A stretch of DNA of 64,000 nt from Klebsiella pneumoniae (GTDB lineage Bacteria > Myxococcota_A > UBA796 > GCA-2862545). The first letter of the stretch is position 1. Every line of letters begins with the position of its first letter. Location: NCBI GenBank assembly GCA_945861065.1, contig CAMASI010000008.1:1-64000 (forward strand), read 5' to 3'. Positions 53,926 through 61,646 of the stretch are shown in pieces. The position numbers and the translations under genes are program-made. The notes under the pieces were generated by a model. That model was not told the DNA's origin. It saw nothing but the letters and a program-made list of their open reading frames with translations, and made no database searches.

Positions 53926-54741
53926 ATGAACATCTCATTGCGCGACCTGCTGCAGGCCGGCGTGCATTTTGGTCACCAGACCCGTCGTTGGAACCCCAAG
54001 ATGAAGCCGTACATCTACGGCGCCAAGAACGGGGTCCACGTCATCGATCTGCAACGCACCGCACGCGGGCTCGTAGATGCCGTGCGCTTTGCCAGTGCGA
54101 CCGTGTCGCATGGCGGTCAGGTGTTGTTTGTCGGGACCAAGCGTGCCGCGCGCGAGATCGTGCAGGAAGAAGCCAAGCGCTGCGGGATGTTCTACGTGAA
54201 CCACCGTTGGCTCGGAGGCACGCTGACCAACTGGGTCACCGTGAAGAAGTCGATCGAGAAGCTCACCCAGTACGAGAAGGCACGGGATGAGGGTCGTTTC
54301 GAACTGCTGACCAAGCGGGAAGCCCTGGAGCTGACGCGCGAAATCGGAAAGCTGGAAGAGTCGTTGGGCGGCATCAAAACGCTGCGCGACCGGCCGGCCG
54401 CCTTGTTTGTTGTGGACCCGAAGAAGGAGCACATCGCTGTCAAGGAGGCCCGTACGTTGGGAATCCCGGTGATCGGTTTGTGCGACACCAACTGCGACCC
54501 CTCGGGCATCCAGCACGTCATCCCCGGCAATGACGACGCCATCAAGTCCATTCGCCTGTTCACCGCCGCAATTGCCGACGCCATCGCCGAAGGGCGCCGG
54601 CTCAGCACCGGTCGGGCTTCGGCAGCCTCCGTCTTCGTGGGTGCCCGCGATGACGACGAAGTCGTGGATGTGGAAGAAATGGGCCGTCGCGCCCGCTTCA
54701 GCCACGCTGATCCCGCCGAAGAACGCGACGCCGAATCCTGA
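53926..54741 (+). CDS. rpsB: 30S ribosomal protein uS2
   Basis: 271 residues; AAGGAG 6 bases before the ATG at 53926 fixes the start. [42 protein letters not shown] and [12 protein letters not shown] are the S2 signatures. An acidic C-terminal tail of about 40 residues is extra relative to E. coli. Head of the rpsB-tsf-pyrH-frr group. Confidence 0.96.
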   Translation: MNISLRDLLQAGVHFGHQTRRWNPKMKPYIYGAKNGVHVIDLQRTARGLVDAVRFASATVSHGGQVLFVGTKRAAREIVQEEAKRCGMFYVNHRWLGGTLTNWVTVKKSIEKLTQYEKARDEGRFELLTKREALELTREIGKLEESLGGIKTLRDRPAALFVVDPKKEHIAVKEARTLGIPVIGLCDTNCDPSGIQHVIPGNDDAIKSIRLFTAAIADAIAEGRRLSTGRASAASVFVGARDDDEVVDVEEMGRRARFSHADPAEERDAES

Positions 54742-54750
54742 GAGGAACCC

Positions 54751-55395
54751 ATGTTGGACAGTATCAAGACGCTCCGCGAACGAACGGGCGCGGGCATGAT
54801 GGATTGTAAGAAAGCGCTCACCGAGTCGCAAGGCGACATGGAGAAAGCTGTCGATTGGCTTCGCGCCAAAGGCATTGCCAGCGCCGCGAAGAAAGCGGGC
54901 CGAGCCGCCACCGAGGGGTCGGTCCACGCCTACATCCACGCGGGTGGTAAGGTTGGCGTATTGGTCGAGATCAACTGCGAAACCGATTTCGCGGCGATGA
55001 ACGAGGGGTTCCAAACCCTGGTGCGCGACGTCGCCCTGCACATCGCAGCCTCGAACCCGCAGTACCTGGTCCGTGAAGACGTACCGGCGCACGCGCTAGC
55101 CCACGAGCGAGAAGTGCAGAAGCAACGGGTGATCGAAGAAGGAAAGCCCGCGGCTGTGGCCGAACGAATCGTCGAAGGACGCATGTCCAAGTTCTACGAG
55201 GACGTGTGCCTCATGGAACAGAAGTTCGTGAAGGACGACGCGAAGACGATCAAGGATGTCGTGTCTGACGCCGTCGCGAGAATCGGCGAAAACATTCAAA
55301 TCCGTCGTTTCGCTCGGTTTGAGTTGGGCGAGGGGCTGGCGAAACGGACCGACGACTTCGCAGCCGAAGTCGCAGCGGCTGCCGGCGTCAGCTGA
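54751..55395 (+). CDS. tsf: elongation factor Ts
   Basis: 214 residues, 9 bases after rpsB with GAGAGGAA before the [19 protein letters not shown] and [13 protein letters not shown] are the EF-Tu-contacting motifs (TDFV-like). It is shorter than the 280-residue E. coli protein, as in many non-enteric bacteria with a single core repeat. It recycles EF-Tu-GDP. Confidence 0.95.
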   Translation: MLDSIKTLRERTGAGMMDCKKALTESQGDMEKAVDWLRAKGIASAAKKAGRAATEGSVHAYIHAGGKVGVLVEINCETDFAAMNEGFQTLVRDVALHIAASNPQYLVREDVPAHALAHEREVQKQRVIEEGKPAAVAERIVEGRMSKFYEDVCLMEQKFVKDDAKTIKDVVSDAVARIGENIQIRRFARFELGEGLAKRTDDFAAEVAAAAGVS

Positions 55396-56120
55396 TGTCG
55401 AACACCCCGCGCTACCGCCGCATCCTGCTCAAAGTGTCAGGGGAGATGCTGGGGGGTGACGAGGGGCAGGGCATCGAGTCGCATGTACTCGACGCCTTTG
55501 CGCAAGAGATTCACGCTGTCCGAGACCTCGGTTGTGAGACCGCTGTTGTCATCGGCGGCGGGAATATCTTCCGCGGTATTTTTGGCGCAAAACGCGGAAT
55601 GGACCGGGCGACCGCCGACACAATGGGGATGCTCGCGACCTGCATCAATGCGCTCGCTTTGCAGGACGCATTGGAGCGACGGGGTTGCCATACCCGCGTG
55701 ATGAGTGCCATTCAGATGCATCAGGTGAGCGAGCCGTACATTCGGCGTCGGGCCACCCGACATCTGGAAAAGGGCCGCGTCGTCGTGTTCGCGGCGGGAA
55801 CAGGTCAACCGTTTTTCAGCACCGACACCGCGGCCGCCCTGCGGGCTGCAGAAATTGGCGCGGACCTCATCATCAAAGCGACCAAGGTCGACGGCGTATA
55901 TGACCGCGACCCGTTGAAATTCCCGGACGCGACGCGATTCGACCGGCTCGATTACGTCGAAGTTCTTAAGCGCGACCTTCATGTGATGGACCAAACGGCC
56001 ATCACCATGTGCCGCGAAAATCACATCCCAATCCTAGTGATTGCGTTCGGCGCAGGCCGCGTGGTTCGCGCGGTCAGCGGCGAACCCATGGGGACCCTCG
56101 TCAGCGACCCGATGCGTTAG
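55395..56120 (+). CDS. pyrH: UMP kinase
   Basis: 241 residues; its ATG overlaps the tsf stop (TGATG). [33 protein letters not shown] and [18 protein letters not shown] are PyrH amino-acid-kinase-fold motifs. It phosphorylates UMP to UDP and is usually allosterically controlled by GTP and UTP. Confidence 0.95.
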   Translation: MSNTPRYRRILLKVSGEMLGGDEGQGIESHVLDAFAQEIHAVRDLGCETAVVIGGGNIFRGIFGAKRGMDRATADTMGMLATCINALALQDALERRGCHTRVMSAIQMHQVSEPYIRRRATRHLEKGRVVVFAAGTGQPFFSTDTAAALRAAEIGADLIIKATKVDGVYDRDPLKFPDATRFDRLDYVEVLKRDLHVMDQTAITMCRENHIPILVIAFGAGRVVRAVSGEPMGTLVSDPMR

Positions 56121-56147
56121 GGCGGCTGGACGGAGGATTGCTGCCCG

Positions 56148-56708
56148 ATGGATGAGTATCTGGAGGCTCTCGCCGACGACATGAAGGGCGCTTTGGAGGC
56201 GCTCGGGCGTGAACTCGCCAAAGTGCGAACGGGCAGGGCGAGTCCTAAACTCGTGGACGGCGTGGTGGTCCTTGTTCATTCCTACGGCGCGACGATGCCG
56301 CTCAATCAATTGGGTACGGTTCAGGCGCCAGATGCACGCCTGATTACCGTCTCGCCGTGGGACAAATCCACCATCGTGGACATCGAAAAGGGCATCATGG
56401 CTGCGGGATTGGGCCTCAACCCGAGCAACGACGGCCAAATCATTCGAATTCCGGTGCCGCCGCTGTCGCAACAACGACGCGTCGAGTTGCAAAAACTGGT
56501 ACGAAAGGATGGCGAAGACAGCAAGGTCCGCGTGCGCGCCATTCGTCGTGAGTACAACGAAACGTTCAAGGCGGGCGAAAAGGACGGCGATTGCACGGAA
56601 GATGAGTGCCGTCGCTTACTTGAAAAGGTTCAATTGGCCACGGATAAGGCCATTGAGCAGATTGAGAAGCTCGTGACGGCGAAAGAGGCCGAGGTGATGG
56701 AAGTGTGA
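56148..56708 (+). CDS. frr: ribosome recycling factor
   Basis: 186 residues with GGAGG upstream. It has the two-domain RRF form: LGRELAKVRTGRASPKLVD, the beta domain with PLNQLGTV and WDKSTIVDIEKGI, then EDECRRLLEKVQLATDKAIEQIEKL, the long C-terminal helix. It splits post-termination ribosomes with EF-G. 27 bases after pyrH. Confidence 0.95.
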   Translation: MDEYLEALADDMKGALEALGRELAKVRTGRASPKLVDGVVVLVHSYGATMPLNQLGTVQAPDARLITVSPWDKSTIVDIEKGIMAAGLGLNPSNDGQIIRIPVPPLSQQRRVELQKLVRKDGEDSKVRVRAIRREYNETFKAGEKDGDCTEDECRRLLEKVQLATDKAIEQIEKLVTAKEAEVMEV

Positions 56709-57442
56709 CGACCGAACCGCGCCAACAAGGGCCGCGCCATGTCGCCATCATCATGGACGGCAACGGACGGTGGGCTCATTCGCGTGGCCTGCCACGTCAA
56801 GACGGTCACGAGGCGGGTGCCGAATCGGTGCGTGAAATTGTGCGCGCGGCCGGCGAACTCGGAATCGACGTGCTCACATTGTATAGTTTTTCGACCGAGA
56901 ATTGGGCGCGTCCTGAGGCAGAGGTCGACGCGCTGATGCGCCTGTTGGGTCGGTTCCTGGTGGATGAACGCGACGAGATGATGCGAAATCGCGTGAGACT
57001 CGGCGCGATTGGGGATTTGGAACGGTTGGATCCGGTCGTGAAGAGCCTGCTGGACGTTGCCATCGCCGCTACCGAAAGCAACGATGGGCTTCGGCTCTTC
57101 CTCGCGCTGTCCTATGGTGCCCGAAGCGAAATCGTACATGCTGCGAAAGCCGTCGCGGCTGAGGTCGTTGCGGGTCGTTTGACCGTGGATGAGATCGATC
57201 AGGGCCACCTAGAGCGTCACCTGTCGATGGCCGGCCTGCCGCATCCCGACCTGCTGATTCGCACGAGTGGGGAAATGCGGCTGAGCAACTTCTTGCTCTG
57301 GCAGGTCGCCTACGCGGAAATCGTGGTGACCGATGTGCCGTGGCCCGACTTTCGACGCGAACACTTGGTCGCCGCGTTGGACGAATATGGGCGGCGGCAA
57401 AGGCGGTTCGGGCGAACCGGCGCCCAGTTGTCCTCGTGCTGA
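56705..57442 (+). CDS. uppS: undecaprenyl diphosphate synthase
   Basis: 245 residues from GTG 56705, overlapping the frr stop by 4 bases. HVAIIMDGNGRWAHSRG holds the catalytic Asp; GHEAGAESVREIVRAA, LYSFSTENWARP, and the C-terminal DLLIRTSGEMRLSNFLLWQ with AYAEIVVTD are diagnostic. It makes the lipid carrier for cell-wall and O-antigen sugars. Confidence 0.95.
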   Translation: MTTEPRQQGPRHVAIIMDGNGRWAHSRGLPRQDGHEAGAESVREIVRAAGELGIDVLTLYSFSTENWARPEAEVDALMRLLGRFLVDERDEMMRNRVRLGAIGDLERLDPVVKSLLDVAIAATESNDGLRLFLALSYGARSEIVHAAKAVAAEVVAGRLTVDEIDQGHLERHLSMAGLPHPDLLIRTSGEMRLSNFLLWQVAYAEIVVTDVPWPDFRREHLVAALDEYGRRQRRFGRTGAQLSSC

Positions 57443-58242
57443 TTCGCACGGTAGCCGCTGCGTTTGCGCTTGCGATCGTCCTTCCGCTGTTGGTGTGGGG
57501 AGGCGTTGCGGGTACGGCCGCGCTGGTCGCGGTGGCGTCGGCGATTTGTATTCACGAATTTGTCGGGATGGCGCTGCCGTCTTGGCGCGGCTGGGGCCAC
57601 ATTGCCGTGGGATTGCCGTGGCTCTGCATTGCGGTCGCGGGGTGGACGGTCGGGGCAATCGGCGCATTGGTGACGGCATCGATTGCCTTCGTCGTGCTGT
57701 TTGGCTCGATCGCGCTTCGTCCGGGAGCAGATCTGCCGGTGGCGGTAGAGCGCCTCGCTCGCGTGACCCTTGGACTTGCGTGGATCGGTCAACTTGGTTG
57801 GGTGATTCCGATCCGGAATGAAGCGTCGGGAGGGGCCTGGCTTGCGCTTGCGCTGGTGGTGCCGTGGTGTGGCGACACGGGCGGGTACATTGCCGGCCGT
57901 TGGTTGGGTCGAACGCCCATGCATCCCGCGGTCAGCCCGAAAAAAACGATGGAAGGCGCTGCCGGATCGATCATGTCTGCCGCGGTCGGGGCCGAAGTCG
58001 TGCGTTGGTTGTGGCTCTCTGAACTCCCGCTTGGGTCTGGGGTTCTTCTGGGGGCCATGCTCGCTGCTGTGGCCATTGTTGGAGACCTGGCGGAGTCGAT
58101 GCTCAAGCGAGCGTGGGGCGTGAAAGACACAGGCGCGATCTTGCCAGGGCACGGAGGTCTGCTTGATCGCATCGATTCCGTGCTCTTCGTGGCACCATGG
58201 GTGTACTTGGTGTGTACAATCGCTGGGGAAAAGCACGGATGA
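57436..58242 (+). CDS. cdsA: phosphatidate cytidylyltransferase
   Basis: 268 residues from GTG 57436, which overlaps uppS by 7 bases. Eight or so hydrophobic helices precede the CDS signature: CGDTGGYIAGRWLGR, VSPKKTMEGAAGS and the ending KRAWGVKDTGAILPGHGG plus LDRIDS. It makes CDP-diacylglycerol from phosphatidate and CTP. In many genomes dxr follows; here rseP follows directly. Confidence 0.92.
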   Translation: MLIRTVAAAFALAIVLPLLVWGGVAGTAALVAVASAICIHEFVGMALPSWRGWGHIAVGLPWLCIAVAGWTVGAIGALVTASIAFVVLFGSIALRPGADLPVAVERLARVTLGLAWIGQLGWVIPIRNEASGGAWLALALVVPWCGDTGGYIAGRWLGRTPMHPAVSPKKTMEGAAGSIMSAAVGAEVVRWLWLSELPLGSGVLLGAMLAAVAIVGDLAESMLKRAWGVKDTGAILPGHGGLLDRIDSVLFVAPWVYLVCTIAGEKHG

Positions 58243-59879
58243 TCGTCGTCGCCGGTCTCGTCATGTTGGGTCTGCTCGTCGTGATCCACGAAGGCGGGCA
58301 CATGATCGCAGCCAAGCTGTTGGGAATCGGCGTGCCCGTGTTCTCCGTGGGCATGGGCCCGCGAATCGCTGGAATTCGACTGTGGGGCACAGACTTTCGC
58401 CTCTCTGCCATTCCTGTTGGCGGGTACGTTCGAATGACCGGCGCGGATCCGTTTGGAGACGCTGAGGAGAGTGGTGAGGTGTTCGAGCGCCAGAATTTCA
58501 TGGCGCGCCCGGTTTGGCAGCGACTCATTGTCATGGCGGCCGGCCCTGGTGCAAACCTGTTGCTCCCCATCGTGTTGTTTTCTGCCGTGCTGATGGGCGG
58601 CGAGCCGCAGCCAGACGCGTCGGTCGGCTTTGTGACAGCCGAATCGCCGGCCTTCGTCGCGGGGGTGCGTGAAGGAGACATGGTCCGTCGTATTGGCGGG
58701 AACGCCGTTCTCTCCTGGGGCGACGTGATCGACGAATTGCTGGCGCGACCCGGCCAAACAACGAAAATTGATTTGGAACGAGACGGCGTCGCGATGGACG
58801 TCACGGTCCCAGGGTCCGCGATCGTTACGGTGGACGGATTGCTCGACGGCGACGCGCTGGGGATAGCAAGCGAGCGCCTTTCTTCGTCGATCGGGGTCGA
58901 TGATCCCTCGAGCCCTGCGTTCAGGTCTGGGCTTCGGACGGCCGATCGGGTGGTTTCTGTGGACGGGGTCGAGGTCCGTGACTGGCGAGGCCTGATTCGC
59001 GCCATCGGCCCAGGTGCGCACGCTGTTGTCGTGGACCGTGTCGCCGGCGCGGCGATCGAGCGCATCGAGGTCAAGTTGCTGGCGGACGCTTGGGCTTCGG
59101 CACGCCCCGACCCGTGGGCAAACGGTTGGGGAATCGTCCCGTTGCAGATGTTTGTCCGGCACGTCGTTCCCGAGGGCGCCGCGGTGGCTGCGGGGATCCT
59201 GCCGAATGATCGCCTGTGGTCGGTGGACGGGTCAATATTGCCAGATTGGAGAGGATTGACGCAGCGAATCATGGCGACCGTAGACGAACAGGCCGAGGCT
59301 GGGGCGCCAAGACCCGTGCGTGTCGAAGTCGTTCGCGAAGGTGCCATTGTTGGCGTTCAACTGGTGCCGACGTTGGTTCGGGAATTGGTACGTGTCGAAG
59401 CCAGGTATCGACCGATGATTGGGGTTCAGCGGTGGGATGGCGCGTTCGTGACGGCTCCGGAAGTGCGCCGCTACTACGGTCCATGGGAGGCGGTGGTCCG
59501 CTCTGTGCAGACCAGTCGGAGGGTGCTGAGCGATACGCTTCAACTGTTCGGCAACCTGTCGATCGGCAACGTCAAGGTCGACGAGGGCCTGGGAGGACCG
59601 GTCGAAATCTTCCGGCATGCAGCCGCCAGCGCGGAGGAAGGGATCTTTGCGTTTGCGCGGATGATGGGCATGATCAGCTTCAGCCTTGGGATTGTGAATC
59701 TGCTCCCGGTGCCGGTGCTGGACGGCGGACACATCCTGTTCTACACGTTGGAAGCGATTCGAGGTCGGCCGCTGTCGTTGGTCGTCCGAGAGCGATTGCA
59801 GATGGCGGGCGTGCTCGCGCTGGTTGCGTTGATGCTCTACGTGACGTGGGGCGAGGTGCTTGACGTCGTGTTCGGGTGA
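58239..59879 (+). CDS. rseP: RseP-type site-2 protease
   Basis: 546 residues from ATG 58239, overlapping cdsA by 4 bases. VIHEGGHMIA holds the zinc HExxH (His17, Glu18, His21); VPVLDGGHILF gives the LDG motif. At least two PDZ-like domains lie between (SPAFVAGVREGDMV, PEGAAVAAGILPNDRLWSVD). It is longer than the usual 450 residues, with an extra PDZ-like segment (SPAFRSGLRTADRV). It cuts membrane-anchored anti-sigma factors. Confidence 0.92.
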   Translation: MIVVAGLVMLGLLVVIHEGGHMIAAKLLGIGVPVFSVGMGPRIAGIRLWGTDFRLSAIPVGGYVRMTGADPFGDAEESGEVFERQNFMARPVWQRLIVMAAGPGANLLLPIVLFSAVLMGGEPQPDASVGFVTAESPAFVAGVREGDMVRRIGGNAVLSWGDVIDELLARPGQTTKIDLERDGVAMDVTVPGSAIVTVDGLLDGDALGIASERLSSSIGVDDPSSPAFRSGLRTADRVVSVDGVEVRDWRGLIRAIGPGAHAVVVDRVAGAAIERIEVKLLADAWASARPDPWANGWGIVPLQMFVRHVVPEGAAVAAGILPNDRLWSVDGSILPDWRGLTQRIMATVDEQAEAGAPRPVRVEVVREGAIVGVQLVPTLVRELVRVEARYRPMIGVQRWDGAFVTAPEVRRYYGPWEAVVRSVQTSRRVLSDTLQLFGNLSIGNVKVDEGLGGPVEIFRHAAASAEEGIFAFARMMGMISFSLGIVNLLPVPVLDGGHILFYTLEAIRGRPLSLVVRERLQMAGVLALVALMLYVTWGEVLDVVFG

Positions 59880-60523
59880 TCGTGCTTGCGGTGGACACAA
59901 CGGCGCCGGTCATCGGCGTCGCGGCGAGCGATGGGTTGCGCACGTTTAGCCGCGTGGGGCGCGTAGAAAGAGGAGCCGAGGCTGTTCTCGTCGAATGGTC
60001 CTGTGAGGCTCTGGCGGCTCTGGGCGCGTCGTTGCGTGACGTAGCTGGGGTTGGCGTCGCGATGGGGCCCGGCACGTTTACGGGAACGCGCGTGGGGCTC
60101 GCACACGGCCTGGGGATTGGCATCGCGAATGGGGCGCAGATGTGGCCTGGGGATGGCCTTGCGTGCCGTGCGCGCGCCGTCGGTGGGACCATGTCGGTGC
60201 TGACGCTGCTGGATGCCCGCCGGGGTCGGGCGTATGCGTCAGCTTTCTCGCCGGACGGGACTTGCACCCATGCTGCGGCCGATGCGCCGCTGAGCGATGC
60301 GCTCGGGTGGATGGTTGCCCCCTTCGTGGCAACCGGCGAAGGTGCCTTGTTGTGGAAAGACGATGTCGAGCGCGCCGGCGGGTGTGTGGCGCAGAATGCA
60401 GACGACCCAGCTGTCCACGTGCTTGTCGCGGACTCCTTTGCGACGATCAGCGCTGGCCAGGGCGTTCCTGTGAGTCGAATGACCCCGCGTTACCTCCGCG
60501 CCCCAGGTGTGGAGGCGCGTTGA
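59876..60523 (+). CDS. tsaB: tRNA t6A synthesis protein TsaB
   Basis: 215 residues from GTG 59876, overlapping rseP by 4 bases. IVLAVDTTAPVIGVAA and GVGVAMGPGTFTGTRVGLAHGLGIG are the TsaB motifs (GPGSFTGLR). It dimerises with TsaD as inactive chaperone half. The Cys/Ala-rich middle is less conserved, as expected. Confidence 0.85.
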   Translation: MIVLAVDTTAPVIGVAASDGLRTFSRVGRVERGAEAVLVEWSCEALAALGASLRDVAGVGVAMGPGTFTGTRVGLAHGLGIGIANGAQMWPGDGLACRARAVGGTMSVLTLLDARRGRAYASAFSPDGTCTHAAADAPLSDALGWMVAPFVATGEGALLWKDDVERAGGCVAQNADDPAVHVLVADSFATISAGQGVPVSRMTPRYLRAPGVEAR

Positions 60524-61527
60524 CGGTAGCGGGAAGTGGAAGCCTGTCGGTGGCGGTCCTTGGCGCTACCGGGTTGCTCGGCGCCGAAATCGTGCGTGTG
60601 TTGGACGCGGCGCCATGGCGGCCTGCCCGACTCGTACCGCTAAGCAGCGGCCGGTCGTCTACAACACATGTGGACTGGGGTGAGGACCGGGTTGTGGTGG
60701 ACGATTTGTCCGATCAGGCGCTCGGGGAAGTCGACTTGGTCATTCTGGCCGCTCCGAGCGCGGTGTCGCTGGAGGCGGGCCGCGATGCGCTCAAACAGGG
60801 TGTGTCGGTCGTGGATTGTTCCGGTGCGCTCGCGGCGGAGTTGCCGGTCTTGGTGCCATGGATCACCCCGGAGCTGCTGCCTCGTTTGGAACGCGGCGCG
60901 GTGATTCCAGCGGCGCCTGCGCTGCTTGTGGCGAGTATTGTGGCACCACTTCGCCGTTTGGGCGTCGATGCGCCGGTGTCGGCGACAGTCATGTTGCCTG
61001 CGTCGACCGCGGGTCGAGCAGGACTCGATGAACTGTCCAAGCAGGTGGTGGGCCTGCTCAACGGCAGCGCCCCGCCGCGCAAAGTATTCGAGGGTGGCCT
61101 CGCTTTTGATCTTGTTCCGACGGTTGGAACGGTCACGCCGGGTGGGTGGACGACGCGCGAGAGAGACGTTGCGGCCCTCGTCCTTCGGCTGACGGGTGGG
61201 GAGGCCGCCATCGACGTCACCCTGGTCCAGGTGCCGGTCTTCAGCGGTATGGCAGCGGCCATCCATTTGATGGCGCGCGTGCCCGTGGACAAGGTCCGGG
61301 AGGCGTTGGAGGCTTCGGGCTTGGTGTTGTCAGAGACGCGCTCAGGGCCTCGGCCTCGACGAATGGATGGGTTGGCATTTCCGCACGTGGGGCGGGTCCG
61401 CGCCGGCGCTGACGGCTCGGTGCATCTTTGGGTTGCGATGGACAACCTTCGTTGCGTCGCGACCGCAGCCGTACACGTCGCCGGTGCACTTTTGGCCCGG
61501 TCGGGCGCCCTACAAGCCCCGTCCTGA
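60520..61527 (+). CDS. aspartate-semialdehyde-dehydrogenase-like protein without catalytic Cys (USG-1-like)
   Basis: 335 residues from TTG 60520 (GGAGG 4 bases before; overlaps tsaB). VAVLGATGLLGAEIVRVL is the NADP-binding loop and VVDCSGALA fits ASADH. At the place of the active-site NCS the sequence reads VIPAAPALLVASIVAPL, and the later catalytic His region reads VPVFSGMAAAIHLMA instead of VPxxxGHxxAV. Both key residues are therefore gone. This is how E. coli USG-1 differs from Asd. It is unlikely to reduce aspartyl phosphate; a structural or regulatory role is more likely. Confidence 0.7.
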   Translation: MTVAGSGSLSVAVLGATGLLGAEIVRVLDAAPWRPARLVPLSSGRSSTTHVDWGEDRVVVDDLSDQALGEVDLVILAAPSAVSLEAGRDALKQGVSVVDCSGALAAELPVLVPWITPELLPRLERGAVIPAAPALLVASIVAPLRRLGVDAPVSATVMLPASTAGRAGLDELSKQVVGLLNGSAPPRKVFEGGLAFDLVPTVGTVTPGGWTTRERDVAALVLRLTGGEAAIDVTLVQVPVFSGMAAAIHLMARVPVDKVREALEASGLVLSETRSGPRPRRMDGLAFPHVGRVRAGADGSVHLWVAMDNLRCVATAAVHVAGALLARSGALQAPS

Positions 61528-61646
61528 CAGGTTGTCGCTGGTCCGTCGGCGGTTGTGAGTCCGTTGACAACGTGTCCGATCCGCGGCGGCTGACCCTGCT
61601 GATTGGGGGCCGGGCAACGCGGCACGCTTCCTGCTAGTGTTCGCGC

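Noticed and set aside
60520-61527. functional asd
   Set aside because: The nucleophilic Cys and catalytic His are absent, so the gene symbol was withheld.
61563-61568. promoter TTGACA before the last gene
   Set aside because: A perfect -35 exists, but no acceptable -10 follows at 16-19 bases, so it is not listed as a feature.
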